From Selaginella tamariscina (lineage: Eukaryota > Streptophyta > Lycopodiopsida > Selaginellales > Selaginellaceae): a stretch of 64,000 nt of DNA. The stretch covers positions 272,588-336,587 of the forward strand of contig PUQB01000024.1 in assembly GCA_003024785.1 (NCBI GenBank), given 5' to 3'. Shown here in pieces: positions 12,506 to 24,749 of this stretch. The position numbers and the translations under genes were made by a program. The notes under the pieces were generated by a model. That model was not told the origin of the DNA and did not search any database. It saw only the letters and a program-made list of their open reading frames with translations. Within the stretch, counting starts at the first letter, position 1, and every line of letters starts with the position of its first letter.

Positions 12506-14486
12506 ATGGAGGTAGAAGCATGGATAGCTATATTCTTCATTTTATTTGTATCATGCTACTTGATAATATTTGGGAAAAATAGAAATCTAGCACCAGGTCC
12601 GAAAGCATTACCAATAATTGGTCATCTACATCTGCTTATCAAAGGTCCCGCTCCAAATATTCTCCTGAAGAACCTCGCGGAGAAATATGGACCGCTCATG
12701 TCTCTACGGTTCGGATCCGTCCCAGTACTGGTGGTTTCCAGCAGGGAAGCAGCCAAGGAGATTTTGAAGACGCACGATCAGGTGTTTGCATCGCGGCCTC
12801 CGACGACTGCAGGCAGGTTGCTGTTTTATAATTATCAGAACTTCGCTTTTATTTCGTACGGCGAGAGGTGGAGACATATTCGGAGAATATGCACTTTGGA
12901 GCTCTTTGCTCCTCGAAGGATTGATTCTTACAGGCCCAGTAGGATGTATGAGGTATGTATGTATACATACAATCTATACGGTATAAGTACATATATGTGA
13001 AATATAACTTTGGAAAATTCTATGTACATATATGTGTGTATCTAAACTGTAAAATAGGATATGTCTTATGAGATAGCGACATGTTATATGAGTGTCTATA
13101 TATATTAAAGAGATTTAGTTATATACTAAACTTCCCAGTGACATCCTCGAGCATAAAATGTGCGTGTAATCATTTCAAAGTATGGATTGCATGGTACATA
13201 GTTATTCATGCGTCATTTTATATATATATGTATATCTCACTCTGCAACACACACACACACTATTTAGGTGAGGGCACTTGTGAAGTCTCTGAGATCATCA
13301 GCTGGAAGTGTGGTGGATATGAGGGAAAGCATCGCAAAACTCGCACTCAATATCATCTCCCAAATGTTAATTGGCAAGCGGTATTTTGGAGATGGCGCAA
13401 AAGACAGCAGTGAGGGGGATCAATTCCTTCATGTCATGGCAGAGCTCTTCGAAATCTGTGGTGCTTTCTCCATTGGAGAATACTTGCCTTATCTCAGGTT
13501 AGTACTACGTACATTGCAACATATTCTCTCTCATTCACACACACACACACACACTTGGTTTTTAGGTGGTTGGACATTGATAAGATTGAGGCGAGGTTTA
13601 AGGCAGTTTCGAAAGCTATGGACAATTTCTTGGACCCCATTATTGCTGAACACGAAGAAAAGAAGAAAAATGGGGAAACGGAGGGTGTTGAGGATTTTGT
13701 TGACTTGATGATTAAACTCCGTGACAATGGTGAAGAATGCCTCAAAGACCAAAGCATCAAGGCCATACTCATTGTAAGTATTCCCCTTATGTGTGCGTGT
13801 AATTACGCACGTATAATGCGGTCTTTTTTTCCAGGATTTGTTTAATGCAGGTTCAGATACGTCACTTGTAATCTTAGAATGGGGTTTAGCAGAACTGATT
13901 AAACACCCACAGATGATGAACAAAGTACAAGAAGAGATAAGCAGCGTGGTGGGAGACGAGCGTTTGGTCGAAGAATCTGATATAGCGGATCTTCCTTACT
14001 TACAAGCAGTTGTTAAAGAAACGTTCAGGCTCCATCCTGCTGTCCCTCTCCTTGTACACTTCAATAGTGAGGATTGTACCATCATGAGTTATCACATCCC
14101 CAAAGGTACATAACTCTCTCTCTCTCTCCACACGCACCACCTGAGGGTTCTTCACTGTAGGAATGACTACGCTTATTAATGCGTATGCAATTGCGAGGGA
14201 CCCAGAGGTTTGGAAGGATCCTGTAGAGTTTATTCCTGAGCGGTTTCTAAACAGCAATGTAGATGTTCGCGGGCAAAACTATGAATTGATCCCATTTGGC
14301 TCTGGGCGAAGAATGTGCCCAGGAAACATTCATGGTTTGGCAACAGTGCATCTTACACTGGCTAATCTGATCCATTCATTTGATTGGAATATGCCCGAGG
14401 GTGAGGTTGTTGATACCGTCAGTGAGAAGTACGGGCTTACTGTGCCCCTGCAACAACTCTTAAGGCAATCCCTGTTCCAAGGTTAA
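12506..14486 (+). CDS. Cytochrome P450 monooxygenase (A-type, CYP71 clan), five exons
   Basis: Exons 12506-12952, 13268-13497, 13566-13773, 13835-14105 and 14161-14486 join in frame to 493 codons, the usual P450 length. Visible features in order: an N-terminal membrane anchor (residues about 4-22), the proline hinge ([11 protein letters not shown]), the C-helix WRHIRR, the I-helix oxygen-activation motif NAGSDTS, the K-helix ExxR in KETFR, PERF, and the haem-binding loop [10 protein letters not shown] with the cysteine thiolate ligand. The enzyme would sit on the ER membrane and take electrons from P450 reductase to hydroxylate a small secondary metabolite; the substrate cannot be told. Introns of 315, 68, 61 and 55 bp have GT/AG ends; angiosperm A-type P450s usually have one intron. 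The reading frame is clean, unlike most neighbours. Confidence 0.93.
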
Positions 14487-15718
14487 GTGTTAATGTTTGA
14501 TCATTTGTTGTAACATCGATCTAAGCTCTAGGGTATAAATTTGTAACTCAATTGTTATTTTAAATTTAATGAGTTTATTTATAAATTAAACCCTAATGTC
14601 AGTTTATCCTTAAGTTTTTGGGTTTATCTATGTTTATACTTAATTATTTAATAACTCTTAATTTAGTGGTTAGAGTTTATTCTTAAGTTAATAACAGTTA
14701 CCCTTAATCTAGTAAGTTTATTTATCTTAATCTGGTAAGTTTATTAACCTCTTAAATTTATCTATGTAAGTAATAATTATTTAATGACTTTTAACTTTAT
14801 TATTATTTTAATATGGTGAGTTTATTTTAATTATTATTCCTTAACTTAATGAATTTACCCTTAACTCAATTATTTGTATAGTTATGCATGATTAGATTCT
14901 CATGTAATGCCACGTGAGTTTAGAATTTAAAATTTATAACTTGTTGTTATTTTTAACTAAATAAATTATGTTAATTATTATCACGAACATGGTGAGTTTT
15001 TTTTAACCTAGTTATTCAATATCATCTAATTGAGTCATGGCATTTATTCTATGCATGTTCATGCATTATGTAATGCCATGTGAATTTAAGATTTAAGATT
15101 GTGGTTGAATAAGATTTAAAATGGGTATTAATGACACACGTTTAGCATTTAGAATGATCATTGAAAAATGAAATTTGAAACAATCGTTGATGAATATTCA
15201 TGAAGGATAGAATAATGAATAAACTTATTATGTAAGTGTGAATAAACTTATTGTTTAGGATTTAGAACATAAGTATAGGATTTTAAAGGATCATTAATGA
15301 GTATTCATGACATATAGAACAATGAATAAGTTTACTATATAAGAGTAAATAAACTTATTATACAAGAGCATTGGTGACAAACAAAACAATGACTAAACTT
15401 ATTAAAGGATACATGTCTTGAAAGATAATGTAAATTATGATATGCATGTGTGTATAATGTACATGTATATACCCTATGCTACTTTACAATATATAATATA
15501 ATTATTAGTGTTTTATTTTGAATAGTCACTCGTCAGCTACATGTTGTCTCAAATTGGCCCAAACTCTAACATATGCAAGTCTCACCACACACTGGCCTTT
15601 CCAATAAAAAACTGACATCATAACGAGCGTTCAAATGAGACGCAAAGCATGATTATTTACAATATAAATATTATGCATTATTAATTAATAATGTTTATAT
15701 ATTCTTTTTATAAATATA
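14487..15718. other. Intergenic, AT-rich, downstream of the P450 gene
   Basis: No coding frame, RNA gene or clear repeat is visible. Loosely repeated words such as TTTATTTATC, TTAACTTAAT and AATAAACTTATT recur about every 40-60 bases but do not form a clean tandem array. Confidence 0.5.

Positions 15719-15763
<45 letters not shown>
15719..15763. repeat. (AT)n microsatellite
   Basis: About 22 uninterrupted TA units lie just left of the copia 5' end. Confidence 0.9.
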
Positions 15764-15767
<4 letters not shown>

Positions 15768-16751
15768 GTAAGCCAAACATATAATAGTGGGGAGGCGTGG
15801 TATGCAAAACACGTTTTAGGGTTCTTAGCCCTATAACCAATGAGAGCAAGGGCGCTGGTGCTGTGTGATTCCAAAATGGTATCAGAGTAGCACAACATTG
15901 GGATTTAGAATTAAAGGTAAGAATGAGAGAGAGATCTAGCAATAAGTCCTTAGGAAGGATTTTTGTTCATGGAAGAAGTTCATGGAGACTTGTTTTTGTC
16001 TTCAAGTGTGTATGGCATAGTTGATGGTTCTAAAGCACATCCTAATATGGGCAATGGGCTAAAGGCCAAGAAGGTTCTTATAAACTAGAAGATCAGGAAG
16101 GAGTATGCAATGGGGGTGTATTTGTACCTATCTCAACTATGGAATTTTGCTTAAGGTTGACACAGAGTAGGGAGCCAAATAGCTTTGAAAGTGAAGTCTA
16201 ACGAGGTCATGAGGATTTACTTGACTTTGAAGGCTTGCATCTTTAAAGACGGTGTAGATATGCAGCAACATGTGGACTCTTTGAGACCTTTGTTTGCAAA
16301 TCTTGTTGCCCAAGGAAAGGGAGACAAAGTTCTAGATTCAATGTAGAGAGTGAAGCTCTACAAGTCACTCCCACGAGAATGGGATGATGTTGCCAAAGCA
16401 TTGATGTGGGAACTGGCAGCCACAAAGTTGGTAAATGCCTCCCTGTTACGCAAGGTGAAGACTCAAACATATGAAGTGCATTGTGCAATGTATGCCACGA
16501 GAGAGCCAATGTGGGCTTTAGTGGAATGGAATGAAAGGCAAAGTGGCTGTGGACACAATGTTGTGCATGAAGGTCGAGCTTGTTGCGACAACCAAGGAGG
16601 TGGAAGACGTGTTGTTGGATGAGGCATCCCCACTACAAGAGGGTGTAGTTGAGCTCCGATAGAAGGAGTGAGATGTATCCATTACAATCGGTGTAAGTTG
16701 TCTTAGGAGCTTGGCCATTGGGCTCAAGACTACAGCTTCGAACTTAAGTGA
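15764..16751 (+). mobile_element. Ty1/copia element, 5' part: end of 5' LTR, primer-binding site and decayed gag
   Basis: TGGTATCAGAG at 15877-15887 is a tRNA-Met primer-binding site following a TGTGATTCCA-type LTR end at about 15873; the left border of this LTR is unclear. From about 15960 the plus strand encodes a decayed copia gag of the UBN2 type with in-frame stops, for example near 16345. The last readable part is a zinc-knuckle-like stretch ending GHWAQDYS near 16700-16735. The gene continues at 18126 after the nested insertion, so gag and pol belonged to one element. Confidence 0.75.
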
Positions 16752-16756
16752 GCCCT

Positions 16757-17380
16757 TGTCACAACCTTTCCCTCTCCCCTTATGCCAACTATGCAAAGGG
16801 CCAATTGGTGTTTATGAGAGGGCCCCTGGTCATGATGACCCAGGTCCGCTTGGGTCTTTTTGCCCACATATCCCACATATCCCACAATCTTTACCCAGGT
16901 AGTCAACTCACTAGGTTAGAACTATGACACTCTCCACCCATTTGAGAAAGTGGATGCCTCATCCACAGACTTCAAGGGGTTGCTACTCATGCCTTCCTCC
17001 AGAAGGTGCAGCCAGAAGCGTTTCTACTCACGCTTGACTCGCAACCCAGCCCGCAAGCTGTACTCGCATCACATGTCAATCGGGCCAGAGGCGATCACAG
17101 AGCTGCTTGGCTGTACACATGTGATCGAGGGTTTAGTTAGGCAAGGACAAGTGCGCCAACCTTAGTGGTGAGCTTTACTCAAAGTTCATCCCCTAATGAG
17201 AATCGAAGTGGCGTGAGCTTTACTCAAAGTTCATCCCCTAATGAGAATCGAACCCGGGACCGCTCTGATACCAAATGTCACAACCTTTCCCTCTCCCCTT
17301 ATGCCAACTAGGCAAAGGGCCAATTGGTGTTTATGAGAGGGCCCCTGGTCATGATGACCCATGTCCGCTTGGGTCTTTTT
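16757..17380 (-). mobile_element. TRIM-type mini LTR element (one 173-bp LTR, one truncated)
   Basis: Direct repeats at 16757-16929 and 17276-17380 flank a 346-bp non-coding interior. On the minus strand the primer-binding site TGGTATCAGAGC (17262-17273) lies two bases after the LTR end, and a purine tract (TGGGTGGAGAG, 16930-16940) precedes the other LTR, which begins TGTCATAGTT. The LTR now at 17276 lacks its first part and is fused to LARD sequence at 17380/17381. No 5S rRNA-like block was noticed, so a Cassandra element is unlikely. Confidence 0.82.
17168..17252. repeat. Tandem duplication (45-bp period) in the TRIM interior
   Basis: Forty bases starting GTGAGCTTTACTC and ending GAGAATCGAA occur at 17168-17207 and 17213-17252 with a 5-base spacer, next to the primer-binding site. 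Confidence 0.85.
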
Positions 17381-18125
17381 ATTATATGATTATGGCCACC
17401 TCATGTGATCATAACCAAGTTTCGATATTGAGCGCTCCAAACTCAATATTAAAGAGATACCATACTTTACTTTGACAAGTCATTTATAATCAATCTTAAA
17501 AGACTGTCATAAATACTTTCAAAGTCTAAGATATGAATATCTCAATGAATGAGGTGATAGGAAACCTCATATTTTCGAACTGGATATTGGAGCATATGTT
17601 AGGAACCTTAAACTACGATCTATCAAGAAGGAACCATTTTCTTGAGCTAATCCTGCTACACAATATCATACTTACAAGAATATTGAACCAACTCAAGGAA
17701 CACCATTAAACCTTGAGATAGAACTAACAATTAACCCAAGGAATATAATCAAACCTTAAGTCAAGAATAGTTCTATTTTTCAATATTTCGAAAGATTAAA
17801 GATACATACTTTATTTGTTCTTTAAGTGCCACATTTGCGACCATGATGCAGAGTCAAGAAACCATTTTTTTAAATAATCGTATTCGACTCTAAAATAAAA
17901 TTGATATTGAAAATAAATATCAACCTTTCAATTCTCATCGAACACCGACTCTCTGAGGAGGTACATGCACTTAAACCTCCAAAATGTATACCCGACTAAC
18001 TTCCGACTCATTTGACACCACCACACATAACTTATTAAACTTAGCAAGTTTCCTTACTTAGTCATAAGCAGAGTGGAGAATCCCAAAGTAAAGGGTTGAG
18101 TTATAGTAAAAACTATGACAGCCCT

Positions 18126-21100
18126 TGATTGAAGCATCAAGGAAGAAAGCCACAACGTGAAAATCAAGCAACGAGGGAGACATGGATCCTTGATTTTGGT
18201 TGTACCAACCACATGAGTATGAATAAATTCATGTTTGAGCAATATAAGCCAATGTAAGGAGCTAAAGAAATGGTCTTATGTGATGATATTTGGCTTGGGA
18301 TCCAAGGTAAGTGCAAATTTTCCACACTTCATTCTTGATGATGGAAGCAAAATGATTTTCTCAAATGCCATGCATATTCCTGGTTTGAGAAGGAACCTGA
18401 TGTTTGTGACCAAGGTGTATAACAATGGTGTAGTGGTTGTCTTTGATGATAACAATGTGTTTTTCATGGAAAAATCCAATTTTTACATGACTGGAAAGAG
18501 GCTGCTCATTAGGAGATGCCAAAGGAACTTATATGAGGTATTGCCTCATGTGCAGTAGGTGACATTCGTTGAACAATTGCAATTTAATAGTCATCTCTTG
18601 CATTGTCATTTTGGCCATGCAAACTGTGACAAAGAAGATGGTGGTGGAGTTGGACTTTGGGAATAAAATCAACCACAATTTCTGTGAGTCTTGCGTGTTG
18701 GGAAAACACCATCAACAAAATTTTATTGTCTCCAAAAGTCAAACGAGCACCTCTTGAGCTCATTCACTCAAACTTATGCGACCCTATGGATGCCCAACCA
18801 TTTTGGTGCAAAGTATTTTATGACTCTCATTAATTACTTCAGTCGCAAGATGTGTGTCTTCTTCCTAAGAAGCAAAGATGAAGCTGTAGAAGCCTTTAAA
18901 CATTTTAAGGCCTTCGTAGAGACCCAACTGGACCGGAAGATAAAAGTGCTAAGAATTGATGGTTGCAAAGAATACCTTATGATGTTTGTCGCACTTATGG
19001 GATCTACCATGAAGTCACAGGATGCTATATTCCATAGTAGAATGAAGTTGCTGAATGGAAGAATTAGACATTGATAAAAGTAGCACAAAGCCTTTTAGTT
19101 GGTGCAAAGTTGGATAAAAAAATTTGGTAAGAAGCATATGCAAAATCGACTTCTTACTATTGTGTTAAAGAAGAAAACGTATGAGGAAATGTGGTTTGGA
19201 AGAAAGCTTGGCGTGGCTCATTTTTATGCATTTAGTTATGCAACATTTGCTCACATCCCCAACCAATTGTAAAAGAAACTTGATCCAAATAGTAAAAAGT
19301 TTATTTTTGTTGGTTATGTAGGTGATGGGGAATGCAACTACAAAGGGTATAAACTTTGAAATCCACTCACCGAAGTCACCCTCATTAGCACCAATGCCAT
19401 TTTTGCTGAGAATGAATTCACTCACAAGATGGTGAAACCAGCATCCATGAGTTTCATCAATGAGGACTTATTATTTGGGTTCCGAGATCTCAATGGTAAT
19501 GGTGTTATTGAGGGTGATGATGCTAGGCCTGGGCACCTCCCTCACCACAAGAATGATGGGGGTGGTGCTAATGCGGATGATGAGGTTGAGCTCCAGCATC
19601 CTCATCCACTGAAAGATGTTCAGCTTGTCGACGAGGCTCCATAGTTTGAAGAGACAATGGTTGTCAACCTTGTTCATCACTGTTGACCTTGTTGAAATAC
19701 TGGATGACCCTTATTTATGTAGGCCATCACGCAAAGTTTTAGAAGATGTGACTTCCATGCTTGACCAAGGTGAAGTCGAATTATGCATGTTTATGGACAA
19801 GATTGTTCTTTAAATGTATGATGAAACAACCCATGGGGTTGATTCCTAGTTTTTGTGTGTCACCATTCAGGACAAGATAGATTCTCTCATCAAGAATCAA
19901 ACTTTTGATGTTTGTGATGCCTCAAGAGGAAGTAAGCTTGTGGACTTTAAATGGGTGTTCAAGCACATTCTTGACAATATGATTGACCAGGATTGCTCTA
20001 AGGCTTGTCTTGTGGCCAAAGGGTTTACCCAGGTGAAAGGCATCGACTATGATGAGACCTTTACACTTGTAATCAAGATGATAAATGTGCAGGTGATTTT
20101 GGCTCTTCCCAATGTTAGAAAGTGGAAGGTCCATCAAATGGATGTTAAGACAACCTTTCTACACGAAGAGTTGGGTGAAGAGATCTTTATGTGCATTCCT
20201 GTTGGGTTTCCTGATCATGGAGATCCTACCAAAGTTTGAAAGCTTTGGAAGGCCTTATATGGCCTCAAATAGTCCTCTTGCATATAGTATCACAAGTTTG
20301 ATAAGGCACTTTGTCGACATGATTTTTAGTGTGTTGCTATAGATTCCAATGTTTATATGAGCAATGATGGCAAAAACATGCTCATCTTTATTGTTGACTT
20401 GTTGATCACCAAGGAAGATGAAGATGCCATTTGTGACCTCAAGACTAAGCTTACTAAGACCTTTCGAATGAAGGACTTGGGTGAAGTTCGCACCTTCTTG
20501 GGCATTTAGGTAGAATGAGATACCAAGATTGCTATAATGGAATTGCATTAGAGCCAATATGTGGAGCTACTCTTGGCCTGTTTTAGTATGGCTGACACCA
20601 CCTTGCACGAACACCTATGATCACTGGCGCCCTCATTCATGAAAATGCCAAGGAGCTTGCTGAAGAGGTCCCCTACTAGAGTCTAATTGGTTACTTGATG
20701 TACTTGACACTCTCGACAAGGCCAGACATATGTTATGCCACCATTGTGTTTAGCCAATTGAGCACAAGACCATGCACTAGCCATTGGAAGGCTACTAAAC
20801 ACATTTTACGCTATCTCAAGGGGACAATGAATCATGGTTTGTGCTATTCTGTGAGTGACATGACATTAGTATGCTACACTGATGCCAGCTGGGCCACCAA
20901 CAAAGGATGCTGCTTCACTGCGGGTTTTAGTCTGCACTTATGCAAAGTCGTCATCAGTTGGGTTAGCAAACACCAAAAGTGTGGTGGCACTCCCATCTGC
21001 CGAGGCTGAATACATCAGCTGCAAGGAGCTTGTATGGCTCAAGAGTTAGATGGAAAATCTTGGGAGTCCTCAGTCGGGCACCATCACTGGATGGTGTGAC

Positions 21101-21345
21101 AACCAAAGCAACATTGCCATGACTTGAAACCCCATTTTTCATGGTCACAACAAACATATCTTTGTCCAATTCCACTATGTGTGAGATCAAGTGGAAGCTA
21201 GACTTCTATGCATATGTTACATGCATGTGAGGAAGATGCTGGTAGGTATCTTCACCAAGCCTCTAGGCTCTAGCAAGTTCTTCTTGCTCATGACTAAGTT
21301 TGGATTGCATTGATGGTTAGTTTATGGGGAGTGGTGGAGTCCCAA
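18126..21345 (+). mobile_element. Ty1/copia element, pol part (protease, integrase, reverse transcriptase, RNase H), decayed
   Basis: Plus-strand blocks in copia order are readable. There is a protease with WILDFG at 18183-18200, where the family has DSG. There is a GAG-pre-integrase/integrase region (about 18560-19100), a copia-type reverse transcriptase (about 19850-20510, with FKWVFK and VKTTFLHEELGEE), and an RNase H region (20695-21010, with YTDASWA). Numerous stops and frame changes interrupt it, so it is inactive. A purine-rich GGGGAGTGGTGGAG at about 21327-21343 could be the polypurine tract. No matching 3' LTR is found downstream. Confidence 0.88.
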
Positions 21346-21346
21346 G

Positions 21347-21455
21347 TGCACTAAGTGGGCATATTTTTATAACACCTAAGGCTTATCAATATAGTTCGGT
21401 GAATAACAATAATCAATGTTCAAAGTAAAGAGTAGTCATAGTAAAAATTATGACA
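21347..21455 (-). repeat. Decayed scrap of LARD LTR 5' end, inverted
   Basis: About 109 bp resemble the reverse complement of LTR positions 2620-2735, including CAAGTGCACTAAG, CAAAGTAAAGAG and the terminal AATTATGACA. It sits where the copia 3' LTR would be expected but in inverted orientation relative to pol. Confidence 0.65.
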
Positions 21456-22295
21456 GTTTATTTTCTATTTTCTCGACTTAGTTCCTGACATTGAGTCACT
21501 TGATTAAGTGTTAAATACTTATTCACTTCTCCAAATCATCTATACTTATTTAAGACAATGTATGAGCATGATTAAAAAGTGCCTAATGAGTTGGGGTTTT
21601 CATCAAATTTATCGTTGTAGATATTGTTTTATTTTTTCTTCATGTGGAATTTATTAAACATTTTGATCAAATTCAAGTTGAATAATCTTTTTATAATGTA
21701 CGAAATTAAGTCCCACCAGAATATGCAATAATTATTGGTATTAATATGTATTTCAAAGTTGATCAAGTATGAATTAATAATTAATTCATTAGAAAAATGA
21801 TTGGGTCTGTATTAATGCTTTAACCAAAGTATAATGGATAGGCTCTTGTGACAAAGTTATTCAAATGGTTTGAATAAAGCAATTTATTTAAAGATCCATT
21901 CGAAACGTTAGAAAGTCAAGTTAATTTTTAAGTTCTTTCATGTAGAAATAACATAATGTCCATAAACATGCATAATTCAACTTCATTTTATATATTCTAA
22001 GAGAATCTAAAAATTTATCTAAAATTATCTAAAAATTTCCATGCTTTTGTGTTATGGTGATTTAAAAATATGTTATAATACTACATTAAGTATGAAATAT
22101 AAATTAGGGTTTTAAAAAGACTTTTTATATTTAAATTCAAGCATAGAATGCATTTGTAACTTAATTAATCTAATTTTTTAATTTTAAAATTATTAATAAG
22201 AATTTTTTTTTAATTTATTGTGTACAACTATTCAAGTATTGGATTATCTTATTTAGTATTATAACAATTAATTTAAATGTGCAAGCATGTGTGTA
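21456..22295. other. Intergenic, AT-rich
   Basis: No gene or clear repeat is visible. It is an AT-rich spacer between the copia remnant and the solo LTR. Confidence 0.5.
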
Positions 22296-24063
22296 TATCA
22301 GAGTTTTAACCCAAAGGGCCAACACGTGGCAACACGTGGCTGCCAGGTGGCCATTTGGCGTCATCACCCTATGTGAGCAACGCTAAATTTCCCAGAACAA
22401 CCCCAACGACCCCTAGGGTTAGACTCTAATGCCCAAGTGGACATGAAACTTAGGGTTTAGCCTAAGTCTCCCTAGAATGTCTGCCCCCAAAACCCTTGAG
22501 GGATAACCCTAGTTGACTTAGGGTTTAGCCTAAGTCTCCCTAGAGTGTCTACCCCAAAACCCTTGAGGGATAACCCTAGTTGACTTAGGGTCTTGCCCTA
22601 GAAGACCTAGACAGGCTCATGCCCTAACCCCCATCAAGGAGACGTGTGTTCCACACATACCCCTAGACAGAGCTAAGGCATCGTCACTTACCCCTTGAGG
22701 AATCACCCTCATCCGGGAGTACAACCCCTTTAGGGCGACAAGGGGTACCCTGAACCACGACTAACCCCTAAGGGTTTGAGTGGCCAAGTTATACCCTAGA
22801 CCTAGGGCTAGTACTTAATGAGGACACGAGTGTGCGCCGTAGGCAGACACGAGTGTTCTGCTAAGCAAACTCCCTAAGGCTAGGTTTGGGATAACTCTAA
22901 GCACATGACCTTGCGAGTGCCTCATGAAAGGGCTCATACTAACACGCTTAGGTTGTTCAACCCTTGAATTCCAAGGAGAACACTCCCCTAGCTAAGTGTG
23001 CCAAAGCACACCTAGTTATGAGACCTAACCTCCCTTGAGCAGATGCCCAAGGCTTAGCACCCTAGTGCAAGCACAAGCATGTCTGTTTGCTAAAGTATCC
23101 AACCCCTTGGTGACAAGCCTATGACATAACCCCAAAGGGCGTGCCTTGGGTGTTGTACTATGTGACGTTTAGCCCAGTGTCACATCTCCATGTGACACTT
23201 CCTTTCCGATGTGGGCTATCATGCCATAGCCCTTAGATTCAAGAGTTGCACCAAGTGCCACAAACGTGGCTCCTAAATGCCAACTCTAGAACCCCTTAGT
23301 GAACCTGTCAAACAAGATCCCACGCCCACAGTTGGACAAGGACACGGATGTGCCTTGCTTGGCCGTGAGTGCTACACCTAGCTTGACGTGGAGGAGGAGG
23401 CTGGAGACAAGCCTCAACCTCTGCTTCTTGGAACGTGTATCCCGACAAGTCCTCCCAGGCATGGATTCGCCAACGTTAAGGGTAAGATACCCCGAAGGTG
23501 GGACGTACCCCTGTCGTCTGGAAGTTAGGCGGTACAACAGAGGGTTGTACCTTAACGACACAAGCTAAAACTTGCACCGGCAGAAGAGCAACGAACTCAG
23601 TCATGAACCCAGGAGCTCTCCTACGTATACTCTACCTTATTTATGTGACGGAGCCCCCCCCCCCCTCTTTTCCTGTATGTGTTAGTGGGCTGGCACTAAA
23701 TGCAAGCCCCTTAGTTAATGAGATGAGTTTGCACACTAACCCCTACTCCTAAACCCTAACCAAGGGGGGTGGGGTTTTAGGGCGTGGGTTAGGGCAACCC
23801 TAGGGTTAGGTCAACCCTAGGGGTGTTCCTAACCCTATTTAACATGCCAAACATGCTTAACTAGGACGTCAAAATCGGGGGTGGGTTTTTTAGAAGGTAA
23901 GTGCTACCTTCGCTTAGAGTTTCTCGCGACATCTACCCTTAAACACCTAAGTGCACTAAGCGGGGTTGTTTCTCACTACATCTAGGGTTTGTCAACATAG
24001 TATAGTAGGTAACAACAATCAACGTCCAAAATAAAGGGTTGAGTCATAGTAAAAACTATGACA
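22296..24063 (-). repeat. Solo LTR of the LARD-like element (inverted)
   Basis: About 1768 bp are the reverse complement of the LTR at 2620-4387, with the G-tract now a C-run near 23648, the 73-bp doubled unit, and the terminal ACTATGACA at 24055-24063. No internal sequence adjoins it, so it is a solo LTR from LTR-LTR recombination. The flanks GTGTA (22291-22295) and GTGTG (24064-24068) are near-matching candidates for a 5-bp target duplication. The outer end has TA where the others have CA. Confidence 0.9.
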
Positions 24064-24749
24064 GTGTGTGTGTTTCTAATTATGCAGTTTTAATTAAAAT
24101 ATAAATAATAATTAGAATATGTATGGGTATATTAGAGTTTTGAAATTACAAATTAAATCATTCTCTTTAAAACATTATATTTTACAAATATTGTTGACAA
24201 GTATTTAATCTTTACCGCTTACATCTAATAGAAAATCATTTAAAACCATTGATTGAAAATCATTTAAAACCATTGATTGAAAATCATCTTATTTACATAT
24301 CTTTTGAAATTATTTACACATCAAGAAACTTGTCTCACACTGAAAACTACTTACACATTAAGCATAGTGTAAAGTATGGGGCACGGCGAAATTCAAGCGC
24401 AGGTCAACGAGCTTGACCAAGATTCTTGAATATTCTATTGTTCCGTACAATTTCCGTCTAGATATTCTCGAATATTTGTACGGAAATTTTTGTACTGCCA
24501 AGTGTACACATAATTGGACCTTCCAAAATTTGAGAATATTCTAGAATATTTGGTGTAGCGGCCGCGTACAAAATATGGTAATATTTTCAGTTGTATTTGA
24601 AAAAATATACGTTAAATTACTTAAAAATATGCTAAGCATAAAATTATAAGTTTGAAATAACAATATAAACCAAAGCTGTTTGAAAACAAACCAAACACAC
24701 TAAATAGATGGTGGAGGATGGAGGTTCCTTGGTAGCATCAATAAAGAAC
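24064..24749. other. Left flank of the transposase gene; candidate left end of the mobile unit
   Basis: AT-rich. A cluster at 24443-24565 contains CCGTAC, ATTTCCGT, GATATTCTCGAATATT, GAATATTCTAGAATATT and GGTGTAGCGGC. Comparable words occur in inverted order at 33235-33311, to the right of the ParB-methyltransferase gene. Three direct copies of an AAAATCATTTAAAACCATTGATTG-like unit lie around 24231-24290. Confidence 0.45.

Larger units (their letters stand above)
16752..18125 (-). mobile_element. Chimeric TRIM/LARD insertion inside the copia element, with 5-bp target duplication GCCCT
   Basis: GCCCT occurs at 16752-16756 and again at 18121-18125, exactly bounding a segment with ends TGTCA...TGACA. 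On the minus strand the segment reads: 33 bp of LARD LTR start (18120-18088), about 700 bp of LARD internal sequence (to 17381, matching about 166-845), then 105 bp of a short LTR, a primer-binding site, a TRIM interior and a complete short LTR. The surrounding copia reading resumes directly after it. Two different non-autonomous elements are thus fused into one unit with insertion-type ends. Confidence 0.8.

Noticed and set aside
13531..13923. Minus-strand ORFs across P450 exons 3 and 4
   Set aside because: They are opposite-strand shadows of clean P450 exons and intron microsatellite.
16757..17380. Cassandra-type TRIM (5S rRNA promoter in the LTR)
   Set aside because: No 5S-like A-box/C-box block was recognised in the 173-bp LTR.
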